From Mastigamoeba balamuthi (lineage: Eukaryota; Evosea; Mastigamoebida; Mastigamoebidae), in the NCBI GenBank assembly GCA_902651635.1, contig CACRSC010001923.1, positions 680,252-744,251 on the forward strand: a stretch of 64,000 nucleotides of DNA, given 5' to 3'. The notes below the pieces were generated by a model. It saw nothing but the letters and a program-made list of their open reading frames with translations, was not told the origin of the DNA and searched no databases. Within the stretch, counting starts at the first letter, position 1. Every line of letters starts with the position of its first letter. Of this stretch, positions 21,291 through 31,018 are shown one piece after another. The position numbers were made by a program, and so were the translations under genes.

Positions 21291-22106
21291 AGGACATTCC
21301 CCCCCGGGGAAAGGCCAAAAAAATGGGAAAAGGCATGGAACAACCAGGTCCCTGAATGTGAACCTGAAAAAAGAAGAAAAGTCACTATAAGAGGGGGAAA
21401 TGAATGAAAATGAAGAAAAAACAGGAAGTTATCACAGGCGATAAATATGAAAGAAGGAAGGCAAATAACATGAAAAACTCTGACAAAAAAAGAGAATGCA
21501 CAGAACAAGAACAGAAAGTAATTTGTGCCAACGTTAAAAGAGACTGGAAATTGTACAAACACAAATGAAAAAAAAACACAGAGAATAAAATGATAGCACT
21601 GCAATGCGAAGGATAAAGATAGGGTGTACAAAATTGTGGGGGATGAGCAAGCCAGTTTTCGGACTCTGATGCTTGAATGAACCCAACTGCTCGTGAAAGA
21701 AGTACCACATAAGCTCTTGCTCTGAGCAGTCGTGGTGAATATGCTGGACCACACAGAAGGTGGGATACTGCTTGCTGGATGCCAGCATAGTTCACTGCCA
21801 GCTGGCAACCATGGAGAAGCAGAATATCGCCAGGGGATGCCAAGACAAACTGGAAGGATGACAAATACTCACGGGGCACGACTGATGAAACAGGGGATTC
21901 AAAGAGGCAATGGACAGAGAGAGCAAACGAAGAAAGCTTGTTCTGAAAACGAGGTCACCCTTGTCAGTCTGACACACACGATTGTTAGATGAATCAGGGA
22001 GAAAGCAAACACATAAAAGAAAGAAATAGCAATCAAAGAAAGAAATGAAAGAAAAATCAACATGTCATAATGCACTTTGTGAACCTTCCATCAGAACACT
22101 CATCCA
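21291..22106. other. AT-rich insert without recognised gene
   Basis: A-rich on the plus strand, with one TTATCACAGGCGATAA palindrome (21429-21444). It resembles the AT-rich insert at 17740-18120 in composition and motif. The minus-strand frames are low-complexity and hydrophobic and are not believable as proteins. Confidence 0.45.
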
Positions 22107-22124
22107 TTGCAATAAAATCTCAGA

Positions 22125-24630
22125 ATAGAATAAATTTGGTGACCCATTCCGCTACCAGTGAGGGATAAGCCCTTTCGAGCCAGGGGAGCCAGGGAGGGGA
22201 GGATGGGTGTGGGTTACGGTGGGTGGTGAGTGAGGGGGGGGGGCATGCATGTTGTGTGGCTTGGGGGGTATGTCCAGGGGCAGTTCTGGGAATATGGGTT
22301 CCAGCACCATGTCCTATTTTTGGTTCATCTCTTTGATTACGTATCTAATGAACATGCTAGTTATAGTGGTTGTTTGTGACATTTGGGGTTCAGTGGCATT
22401 TGAGAGTTCTCCTGATTGTTATGTCGTCTGGCACAGTGAGAACTAGTTCGCCTGATAGTTGTCTCTGTTTATTTCTGTCCGGGGCTGGCTCGTCTTTCTG
22501 CTTGGAATCGTGTGGGACTAGTATGGTGGGGGGCTTGTCCGGTAGGCTCTGTTTGTCTTTTTTGTGTTGTCTGTCTTGGGGGGGGGGGGGGGGGGGGCAG
22601 TGCACTGTGGGTTGGTCGTTGAACTGCATGTCTGTATCTGTGGGTTCCGTGATTCTTATGGGTTTTTTATGTTTCTGATTGTGTGTCTTCTCCGTTTAGC
22701 TGGGCGGGAGGTGTCTGAACAGTTGAACGGTGATTTGGGGGTGTCTCTGGGGATGTGTCTTTTATGTGCTTCGTGCACTAGGAGGTTGTCTTTGTGACTC
22801 ATGTCATCAAGCCAGCCCCGCATAGTGGCGACCCACTCTGCCTGAGTTTGTTGTTGTTCCGATTATCGGCCCTTTGCCCAGGCCCTGTAGGCTATTATAT
22901 ATTGTCGAGGGGGGGCGTCTTTGTATTTGCTCGCTTGGGTATATGCCCATTGTTTCAGGTTCGGGGGTTCAATACCTTGGGGGCAGGTCCGCAGTCTGTA
23001 GGCCAGGGAGTCTGTACCGACCAAGCAGAAGGGGCATCGGGGGTCACTCCAGTGAAGCCTGATGCGTGGTGCTAGCTCTTCACATACTTTCCTGGGGATG
23101 ATTGTGTGTGCGTTTTGGTGTGTTCGGTAGGTACCCATGAGGGCTTGGTGCCACAGGAGGCCTCCCATTCGTTGTGCTTGTTTCCTGGTTTTCTTATTGA
23201 TTAGAGCCGGGGGTACCCTTATAATGCCTACTGTGTGCTCTTCAGTGCTGTCTAGCGATGTTGAAAACAGTCAAAGTTGTGTGTAGGTTTACTCTCTGCC
23301 TCTGCAGTGAGTTCATCTATTCGTGCGAGGTCCAACCCCCACAGTGGGTGGTCTGGTTTGTGGTATCTGTCTGCGGTTAGGACCTTGTGCTAATCTATCT
23401 GCTGGGGTCGAATAAGCCATCTGTAGCTACAATGAGTCAATTTGGCCCTACGCCTTCTGTCATGTTGGAGGTGAAATTCCATTGTAGTTCGAGGTTAGTG
23501 TTGAAGTGGTACCCTAGCCAGCTGAGATCTGTTGGGGCGTATGTCGGTGTGTCCTGGTTGTTGCGTACTATGTGGCGTGCAAGGCCTTCTGCTCATGTTC
23601 TGTTCTTCTGCCACCCCCGGGCCCCTGAGGTGTAGATGAAGGATTCGTTGAGGGTTGGGCCTATGTCAGCTGGTGTGCCCATGTCTAGCAATATGTCTCA
23701 TTCGGTGATGGGAAGTGTGTTCCATTGTGCCATGTGATGCCAGTGTCTGGGGTTGAATCCAATAGTGCTTGCCCTCAGACGCATTTTTCCTATGTTGTGT
23801 TTTGGGGGGATGGCTGCCTTATAGTCCTCCTCTATCCGCCGTAGGACGTTGTTTGCGTCTGTTTCGGGCATGACACCATCGGGGGGTCAGGGTATTAAGC
23901 CATTCTAGCACCTCCTGAGCTCGTTTGCTTCAGATGACATCTGCCAGGTTGCGGAGCCCCAGGCCTCCCTGTCTCGTGGAGGTAAATATCTGTCTGCGTC
24001 TGATTATGTTGGCTGGGCCTATCTTTCCCACTGCAGCGTTTTCTAGGTTGTGGGATAGGGACTCCAGTAGTCTGTTACTCTGCGCCATTGTACTGGCATG
24101 ATATTGTGCCATACCATTAATCACCATTGGCTATGTAGATCCTTTGTTCGATCGACAGTGTCTTTTTTGTCCGTAGCCAGCTGCATTATTCGAGCAGTAC
24201 TGTGTGACGTGCGGGGTCGAGGGCATCCCGTCCCTGTGGGTACGGGAATGATGGTCCCTTGTGTGGTGTTGATTGTCGGGGGTTCGTCATTTCTCGCATG
24301 TCCATGACATACTGCAGTAGGGTTTCGAGTTTCTGTGGTGTGTATGCTAGAAGTACCATGTCATCTGCGTATGCCAGTACCCCCCTCTTAGGGCCTCGGA
24401 TGTCTAAGGCATCCGGGTGCATTTCTATTTGGTGGAGGTGTGGGTTTATTGCGAGGTTAAATGGGGTGCACGACAATGGGTCTCCCTGTCTCACGCCTCG
24501 ATCTATTTTTTCCCATTGGGCGGGGCCATGTGCCGTGCGGGATCGGGCCTCTGTGTTGGCGTAAAGTGCCATTATGTTTCGTGCCAGGGTGTCTCCTACG
24601 TTATGATACTTCATGGTCTCTGCTATGTGG
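22125..24630 (-). mobile_element. 5'-truncated non-LTR retrotransposon (LINE) with 18-bp target duplication
   Basis: Minus-strand reverse transcriptase remains are clear: GVRQGDPLSCTPFNLAINP then GVLAYADDMVLLAYTP (motifs 4 and 5, YADD active site) at 24186-24614, and TRQGGLGLRNLADV (thumb region) at 23930-24127. A C-terminal Cys-rich part (CPFC, then a TCPQG segment) lies at 22863-23168. The frame is broken several times. The same 18 bp, TTGCAATAAAATCTCAGA, lie at 22107-22124 and 24631-24648, as expected of target-primed insertion. The element lacks its 5' end. It sits in the downstream flank of PAN gene D. A run of 20 G at 22578-22597 is inside it. Confidence 0.85.
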
Positions 24631-24762
24631 TTGCAATAAAATCTCAGAGGTTTGTGTCAATTAGAGTTCTTGTTTAGCATTAAGTGGGGCATTGGAGAGG
24701 TCCCCATTCATTTGTAGATATTCTCAGTGGAGGGAGCGAGGGCATAGAGATTGTAGCAGGCG

Positions 24763-26700
24763 TCAGAGCGCCGCAGTCCTCTTGACACGAACGACAGCAG
24801 AGCACGAGCCGTTGGTGGACTTGGCGAGGACCGCAGGGCCGGTCTTGAGCGAGCAGACGCCGTCGGACAGCATGAAGCCGCTGCACTTGGCGTCGGCCAG
24901 GCACAGGTCCGAGCACTCCCTCTCGCCACCCACGACCGCGGTGGTCGAGAAGAAGGGGCCCTGGATGGAGTTGTTGGGCTTGCACTCGAGGATCCTAGTG
25001 CAGACGCCCGGGTGGCTCCCGTCGTCGTGGGTCACGGGGAAGCCGCCGGTCTTGAGCCAGCAGCGCCCGTCGAGGAAGGTGAAGCCGGTGCAGGCGTCCC
25101 TGGCCATGCAGAGGTCGGCGCACTTGCTGTCGCCCTGCAGGGTGTCGACCTGGGCCAGGTCCTGGCCGGCGGAGATGGTGGCCTGGCTGCACTGAAGCCC
25201 CGCGGTGCAGATGCCGGGGTGCTGGTCGTTGGCGGGGTCGTGGAACGAGGGGAACTGGCCGCTCTTGAGGAAGCAGCGGCCAGCCCAGTAGGTGAAGCCG
25301 GTGCAACCCTGGGTCTTCCTGCAGCGGTCTGCGCACTCGTTGTCGCCGTGCGGGGCCGGGAACTCAGCGATGTTGTCGCCGGCAGCGTTGACGGTGGGCT
25401 TGCACTGCAGCCCCGCGGTGCAGACGGGGTGGTTGGCGTGGTCGTTGAACGACGGGAAGTCGCCGGACTTGAGCCAGCAGGTCTCGCTCCAGTAGGTGAA
25501 GCCGGTGCAGCCGACGGTGCTCCTGCAGCGGTCGGCGCACTCGTTGTCGCCCGCCGGGGTGTGGAGTGTCGCGATGTTATTGCCATTGGCATTGAGGGTG
25601 GGCTTGCACTGGAGGAACCCCGTGCAGAGCCCCGGGTGCTTGTTGTCGTCGGCGAACGACGGGAAGTCGCCGGTCTTGAGCCAGCAGCGGCCGGCCCAGT
25701 ACGTGAAGCCCGTGCAGTTGAGGGTGCTCCTGCAGCGGTCGGCGCACTCGTTGTCGCCGTAGGGCGTCAGGACCTCGGCGATGAAGGAGCCGCCAGTGCT
25801 GACGGCAGCCTTGCACTGCAGCCACCCCGTGCAGATGCCCGAGTGCGTCCTGCCGTCGTCGATCGACGTGACGAACTTGCCGCTCTTGAGCCAGCAGTGA
25901 CCGTTCCAGTACGTGAAGCCCGTGCAGCCGGAGGTGCTCCTGCAGTGGTCGGCGCACTGGCTGTCGCCCATGGGGGCGTCGAACGAACCGATGTTGGGGC
26001 CCTCGGAGTACACGAGCGAGTTGCACTGCAGCGCGCCGGCGCACAGGCCAGGGGCGCGCACCATCGCCAGCTTGTCGCTCTTGAGCCAGCAGGTGGTGCC
26101 CACGTAGACGAAGCCCCTGCACCCCATCGTGTTCCTGCAGCGGTCGGCGCAGTCGGCACTGCCCCTCGGCACCTCGAATTTGGTGATGACGGTGCTGACG
26201 CTGTCGGTGTTGGGCGTGCACTGGATGGCCCCCGAGCAGATGCCCGGGTGGTGCTCAGTCTCGCGGGACAGCACTATCTCGCCGGTCTTGAGCCAGCAGG
26301 TGCCTCTCCAGTATGTGAACCCCGTGCACGTGTCCGTCGACCTGCAGCGCTGCGCGCACTCGACGTCGCCGCCGGTGACACCGAAGCTGATGAGGTCGTA
26401 GCCCAGGATGTCATTGTTGGGCGTGCACTGCAGGACGTTGGAGCAGATCCCCTGGGCCTCGTAAAAGCCCACCGTGCCGTTCTTGAGCGTGCAGGTCTGC
26501 GCGCTGTACGAGTAGCCCCTGCACCCGTCGGTCCTCCTGCACAGGTCGCCGCACTCGGACGCCCCGGTGCCCGATGTCCTCGAGATGATGTCGCCGGTGA
26601 TGTCGCTGTTGGCCACACAGTGGTCTGCCCTTGCCAGCACCGCTGCTCCGAGCAGCGCGAGCACGACGGCCCTGCTGACCCTTGTGATCTTTACTGGCAT
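24763..26700 (-). CDS. Secreted PAN/Apple-module protein, copy D (9 modules)
   Basis: Intronless, 645 aa: signal peptide (VSRAVVLALLGAAVLARA), nine modules, basic end VRVKRTAAL. Module layout matches gene B. Modules 3-5 are identical in DNA to B over 582 bp (25648-26229). Module 7 matches copy A, and modules 7-8 (KPTVNAAGDNIAEF, SQATISAGQDLAQVDT) are close to gene E. The protein is therefore a mosaic of its neighbours. All module cysteines are present and no membrane anchor or GPI signal is visible. The 3' flank was hit by the LINE about 110 bp after the stop. Confidence 0.85.
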   Translation of the reverse strand: MPVKITRVSRAVVLALLGAAVLARADHCVANSDITGDIISRTSGTGASECGDLCRRTDGCRGYSYSAQTCTLKNGTVGFYEAQGICSNVLQCTPNNDILGYDLISFGVTGGDVECAQRCRSTDTCTGFTYWRGTCWLKTGEIVLSRETEHHPGICSGAIQCTPNTDSVSTVITKFEVPRGSADCADRCRNTMGCRGFVYVGTTCWLKSDKLAMVRAPGLCAGALQCNSLVYSEGPNIGSFDAPMGDSQCADHCRSTSGCTGFTYWNGHCWLKSGKFVTSIDDGRTHSGICTGWLQCKAAVSTGGSFIAEVLTPYGDNECADRCRSTLNCTGFTYWAGRCWLKTGDFPSFADDNKHPGLCTGFLQCKPTLNANGNNIATLHTPAGDNECADRCRSTVGCTGFTYWSETCWLKSGDFPSFNDHANHPVCTAGLQCKPTVNAAGDNIAEFPAPHGDNECADRCRKTQGCTGFTYWAGRCFLKSGQFPSFHDPANDQHPGICTAGLQCSQATISAGQDLAQVDTLQGDSKCADLCMARDACTGFTFLDGRCWLKTGGFPVTHDDGSHPGVCTRILECKPNNSIQGPFFSTTAVVGGERECSDLCLADAKCSGFMLSDGVCSLKTGPAVLAKSTNGSCSAVVRVKRTAAL

Positions 26701-27219
26701 GTGGGTGATGTAGAGTGTTCTTCTGCTCTCCAGGTGCTGTTGTGTTGTGAGCTCTCCTCCCCGGCGCGCTTTTGTTCTCTGTGTGACGTCACGCAGTCAG
26801 CATAGTCGAACGTCTGTGTACCATACTGTCTTGATTTCCAGGCTGGAAACAAGGTGGGGGAGGGAGGCTTCTAGGCGCTGCGGAAATCGCAACTGTACCC
26901 CGGCCCCTGACCGTTTCACCCTCGTCGTTGTATGTGGCGCTCTCCATTTATCTGTCGGCTGGCTGCTCGTACATATTCGCTCACAGGAGTCCTTCACCTC
27001 ACCCGAGGAAATTAAGACAATTTGTACATGTGCACAAATGAAGAGGCCGAGAGAAGGACTTACAAAAGAACTCCACGGTTTTCGGGAGCCCTCAAAAAAA
27101 CACCATCTGCCTCAGCGTGCTCCTGCCCTTTGGTGACGTGGTAGCCACCAACGCGCTGTTGCTTGACAATTGGCAAGGGCTCTCTGTCTTTTGCCTGAGC
27201 TCTTTGTACTGTGAAGAGA
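26701..27219 (-). promoter_or_regulatory. 5' flank of gene D with the family promoter module
   Basis: TGACGTCA lies at 26784-26791, about 85 bp before the ATG on the minus strand, followed outward by CGAACGTCTGTGTACC, TTTCCAGGCTGGAAA and CAAGGTGGG. It is nearly collinear with the 5' flank of gene B to about 26990. Confidence 0.65.
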
Positions 27220-28399
27220 GGAAAGGCCCAGGGCCCCCCGGGTTTTTCCTGAAGTTTCCAGTTGATGACATGTGACGGGTTGCACTGGACCTCAGCACAG
27301 GACTCATCATCGGGATTCTGCTCCGAGTGTATGGTATTTCTGTGTTGTGAGTCCCCGCACAGGGAACCACTGAGTCCATTCGGTGTGTTTGAAATCCGTA
27401 CAAGCAGGTCTATGGGGAAAAAACAGGGGTTTATCCGGGGCTGGAAAGATGGGGAAGGGTTTTAGCGCATGCCCCAGCGGTTTGAAAGCGGAGCGCCGCC
27501 TCCCGATGTCCTCCAGATGATGTCGCAATGCAACGAGACCGAAAGGGCCATGCAAAAGACACTTCTTTTTATTGTGATCCCCGGACTTCATCGTGTTGTT
27601 GCCCGTGGCGTGGCGAAGCGGTAGCCGCCTGAATGACAATGAGCAGGGTAGTACTCGTTGATCGTTGGGAAGGAGATAGAGAGAAAGGCCTGGGCCATCT
27701 TTTTTTTTCCCCTGAAGTTTCCGATTTATGACATGCGACGGGTTGCACTGACCTCGGGACTCATAACCATTGCTAATCTCACCAGCCTCAAGCGCATCGC
27801 GCCCTGGCTGGACTTCTGCTGCTCCTTACGAGCTGCAGGGCCGACGATGACGGGACCCAGCCCAAGACGCAACACGCTCACCCATTTTCGGCGCAGAACC
27901 TGAGGTCAGCAATCGAATGTCTGCGAACGAAATGTACCAATTTTCCAGTCTGGAAACATGAGGGCTGCTTGGATAGCTTAGCCGACTTCGTTCTCCGACA
28001 GCTTCGCCCTCATCGCGGCCTGAGGTGCTCTCCGTCCGCCCGGCAGATGGGTGAACACAGTAATTGGCTCGAGTCCTTCACCTGACCCGAGCGCGAATTT
28101 CACCGAATACCATGTTGCCCACAGGACACCACTCTGTACCAATAGAGCACAAGCTCGATACCTTGAGTACATGCAGCCATCGCACTAAACCAGGGGGACA
28201 GTTCAACTCAGAGAACTCTTTGACAATTTGGCTTCCGAAAACGTGAATTCCATTTGCAAGTCTGCCGGGAATGGTCCTCCCGATGGTAAGGTGAAAGACT
28301 TTGCTACTAATGGTAGCGCCACAGGCTAGAGACAACGGCGCGAGTGAGGTGGTTGTGGAACGAAGTTGATCGATTTCCAGCACAGGCAGGCCAACGGCT
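27220..28399. repeat. Repeated PAN upstream units without genes
   Basis: A block with CCTGAAGTTTCC, ATGACATG(T/C)GACGGGTTGCAC and GGACTCAT occurs at about 27245-27310 and again at about 27705-27770, and a diverged form at 17120-17180. Copies of the TTCC(A/G)GnCTGGAAA palindrome region occur near 27450 and 27940. The stretch reads as stacked, decaying upstream units between the divergent genes D (minus) and E (plus). No coding region is recognised. Confidence 0.55.
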
Positions 28400-28572
28400 T
28401 CCCCCACCTTGTTTCCAGACCGGAAAAATGACAGACCGTTTGACTGTCAACGGATTAACGGCTTTTGTGACGTCATTCGAAGATTTTAAAAGCGTCGGTG
28501 TGCGGTCAGGGGTCTCATAACACAACAGTCCCGGGACAGAGAAGCAGAACCGCAGGCAGCAACACCAAAGAA
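28400..28572 (+). promoter_or_regulatory. Promoter module of gene E
   Basis: CCCACCTTGTTTCCAGACC, then GACCGTTTGACTG, then TGACGTCA at 28468-28475, then an ATTTTAAAAG (TATA-like) element about 90 bp before the ATG. Element order is the same as upstream of gene C. Confidence 0.62.
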
Positions 28573-30516
28573 ATGAAGAGAGCGATGGTCGGCCGGGGGG
28601 CCGTTGTGCTCGCCCTGCTCGGGGCGGCGGCGCTGGCAAGGGCAGACCAGTGCGCGGCCAACAGCGACATCACCGGAGACGTTATCTCGAGGACATCGAG
28701 AAGCGGGGCGTCCGAGTGCGGCGACCTGTGCAGGAAAACCGACGGGTGTCTGGCCTACTCGTACAGCGGGCAGACCTGCACGCTCAAGCGCGGCACGGTG
28801 GGCCTGTTCACGGCCCAGGGGGTCTGCTCCAACATCCTGCAGTGCACGCCCAACAAGGACATCCCGGGCCACGACACCACCAACTTCGATGTCACCGGCG
28901 GCGACGTCGAGTGCGCGCAGCGCTGCAGGGCGACTGACGGGTGCACGGGGTTCGCGTACTGGAGCAACCACTGCTGGCTCAAGACCGGCGACATCCAGCT
29001 GGGCCCGTCGACGCGCCACGAGGGCATCTGCTCGGGGGCCATACAGTGCACGCCCAACACCGACAGCCCCGGCAACGACATCGCCGACTTCGAGGCGCCG
29101 AGGGGCAGCTCCGAGTGCGCCGACCGCTGCAGGAACACGGCGGCGTGCAGGGGCTTCGCGTATGTGGGCACCCACTGCTGGCTCAAGAGCGGCCAGGTGG
29201 CCACGGTGCGCGCTCCGAGCAAGTGCGCCGGCGCGCTGCAGTGCAACTCGCTCGTGTACACCGAGGGCCCCAACGTCGCCGTGCACGACACCCCCATGGG
29301 CGACACCCAGTGCGCCGACCGCTGCAGGAGCACCGTCGGCTGCGCGGGCTTCACGTATTGGGCCGGCCGTTGCTTCCTTAAGCGCGACCAGTTCGTCTCG
29401 ACGCGTGACGACGGGACGCACCCGGGCATCTGCACGGGATGGCTGCAGTGCAAGCCAACCATCCTCACTGCCGGCCCCAACGTCGCCGAGGTCCTGACGC
29501 CCCACGGCGATAACGAGTGCGCCGACCGCTGCAGGAGCACCGTTGGCTGCGCGGGCTTCACGTACTGGGCCGGACGCTGCTTCCTCAAGCGTGATCAGTT
29601 CACCTCGTTCGCTGACACCGCAAAGGACCCGCACCCCGGGATCTGCACGGGGTGGCTGCAGTGCAAGCCCACCATCCTCACTGCCGGTCCCAATGTTGCC
29701 GTGCTCCAGACGCCGCACGGCGACAACGAGTGCGCCGACCGTTGCAGGAGCACCGTGGGTTGCGCGGGCTTCACCTACTGGGCTGGCCGTTGCTTCCTCA
29801 AGAGCGACCAGTTCACGTCGTTCCCCGACGACGCCAAGGACCCGCACCCCGGCATCTGCACCGCTGGACTGCAGTGCAAGCCCACCGTCAACGCTGCAGG
29901 CAACAACATCGCCGAGTTCGCGGCCCCGCACGGCGACAACGAGTGCGCCGACCGCTGCAGGAAGACCCAGGGTTGCACCGGCTTCACCTACTGGGCTGGC
30001 CGCTGCTTCCTCAAGAGCGGCCAGTTCCCCTCGTTCCACGACCCCGCCAACGACCAGCACCCTGGCATCTGCACCGCGGGGCTGCAGTGCAGCCAGGCCA
30101 CCATCTCTGCCGGCACCGACCTGGCCCAGGTCGACACCCTGCAGGGCGACAGCAAGTGCGCCGACCTCTGCATGGCCAGGGACGCCTGCACTGGCTTCAC
30201 CTTCCTCGACGGGCGCTGTTGGCTCAAGACCGGCGGCTTCCCCGTGACCCACGACGACGGGAGCCACCCGGGCGTCTGCACGAGGATCCTGGGGTGCAAG
30301 CCCAACAACGCCATCCAGGGCCCCTTCTACTCTACCACCCCCGTCGTGGGTGGCGAGAAGGAGTGCTCGGACCTGTGCCTGGCCGACGCCAAGTGCAGCG
30401 GCTTCATGCTGTCCGGCGGCGTGTGCTCACTCAAGAGCGGCACTGCGGTGCTCGCCAAGTCCGCCAACGGCTCCTGCTCTGCTGTCATTCGTGTCAAGAG
30501 GGCTGAGGCGCTCTGA
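28573..30516 (+). CDS. Secreted PAN/Apple-module protein, copy E (9 modules)
   Basis: Intronless, 647 aa from the ATG at 28573; the upstream in-frame extension lacks an ATG and overlaps the promoter. Signal peptide (GAVVLALLGAAALARA), nine modules and the basic end VRVKRAEAL. Modules 5 and 6 (KPTILTAGPNVAEVLT and KPTILTAGPNVAVLQT) are a local duplication. Modules 3-4 are near-identical to gene C; modules 7-9 match D and A. Each module keeps the C-x3-C, C-x-GF, C-LK and final LQC cysteines, enough for internal disulphides. It is the plus-strand partner of gene D. An extracellular binding role is inferred from the PAN/Apple resemblance only. Confidence 0.85.
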   Translation: MKRAMVGRGAVVLALLGAAALARADQCAANSDITGDVISRTSRSGASECGDLCRKTDGCLAYSYSGQTCTLKRGTVGLFTAQGVCSNILQCTPNKDIPGHDTTNFDVTGGDVECAQRCRATDGCTGFAYWSNHCWLKTGDIQLGPSTRHEGICSGAIQCTPNTDSPGNDIADFEAPRGSSECADRCRNTAACRGFAYVGTHCWLKSGQVATVRAPSKCAGALQCNSLVYTEGPNVAVHDTPMGDTQCADRCRSTVGCAGFTYWAGRCFLKRDQFVSTRDDGTHPGICTGWLQCKPTILTAGPNVAEVLTPHGDNECADRCRSTVGCAGFTYWAGRCFLKRDQFTSFADTAKDPHPGICTGWLQCKPTILTAGPNVAVLQTPHGDNECADRCRSTVGCAGFTYWAGRCFLKSDQFTSFPDDAKDPHPGICTAGLQCKPTVNAAGNNIAEFAAPHGDNECADRCRKTQGCTGFTYWAGRCFLKSGQFPSFHDPANDQHPGICTAGLQCSQATISAGTDLAQVDTLQGDSKCADLCMARDACTGFTFLDGRCWLKTGGFPVTHDDGSHPGVCTRILGCKPNNAIQGPFYSTTPVVGGEKECSDLCLADAKCSGFMLSGGVCSLKSGTAVLAKSANGSCSAVIRVKRAEAL

Positions 30517-31018
30517 TTCTAGATGCGGCCCCTATGCCCTTGGTGCTCCCACTGAGCGGTCCCCTCCAACGGCGAACGCCCTCTCAATCATCAGATGCAC
30601 AACATGTGACAAGAAAAAAGGGCATAAAAAAGGTCTTTGTTTCATAATTGTCGGACCTGCAACCCGTAGGGCGCTGAGCGGAGAGCCCCATCACTACACG
30701 GTTGCCCTGCGAGAAATGCGGACAACCAGTGAAACCAAATGGTCAGAACGCTGGTGTGTCCAAAGTAGTGTGATGTCGCGGCGATCTGCGAGTGAACTCT
30801 CAAGCTAGCTCCTCTCCTACATTCACTCGCTGATTGTGCCCCTGACATGCAACGCGTTCTTCCAGGAAGGCTGGGGGATGCACGCCAGTATTGTGATTGG
30901 ACTGAGTGGGTTTTCATTTTTGTATTGTGTAGGTGTAGGGGCGTGCGTCTGTGGCTTGTGGGGTATGCAGGTGAGTTGTGGTACACCAGAGTCTGTCCGA
31001 GGGCGGGGTGCGGAGGCC
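30517..31018. other. Intergenic, between convergent ends of gene E and the S33-type gene
   Basis: About 500 bp that hold the 3' flanks of two convergent genes. Downstream of gene E it does not show the 3' flank shared by B and C. No other feature is seen. Confidence 0.5.

Noticed and set aside
21385-21879. Minus-strand frames of 160-220 codons in the AT-rich insert after gene C2
   Set aside because: Phe/Ser/Leu-rich translations of A-rich DNA with no recognisable domain.
11730-30516. Regular tandem repeats as a possible CRISPR array
   Set aside because: Repeat units of about 200 bp encode protein modules in frame, with signal peptides. The genome is eukaryotic.
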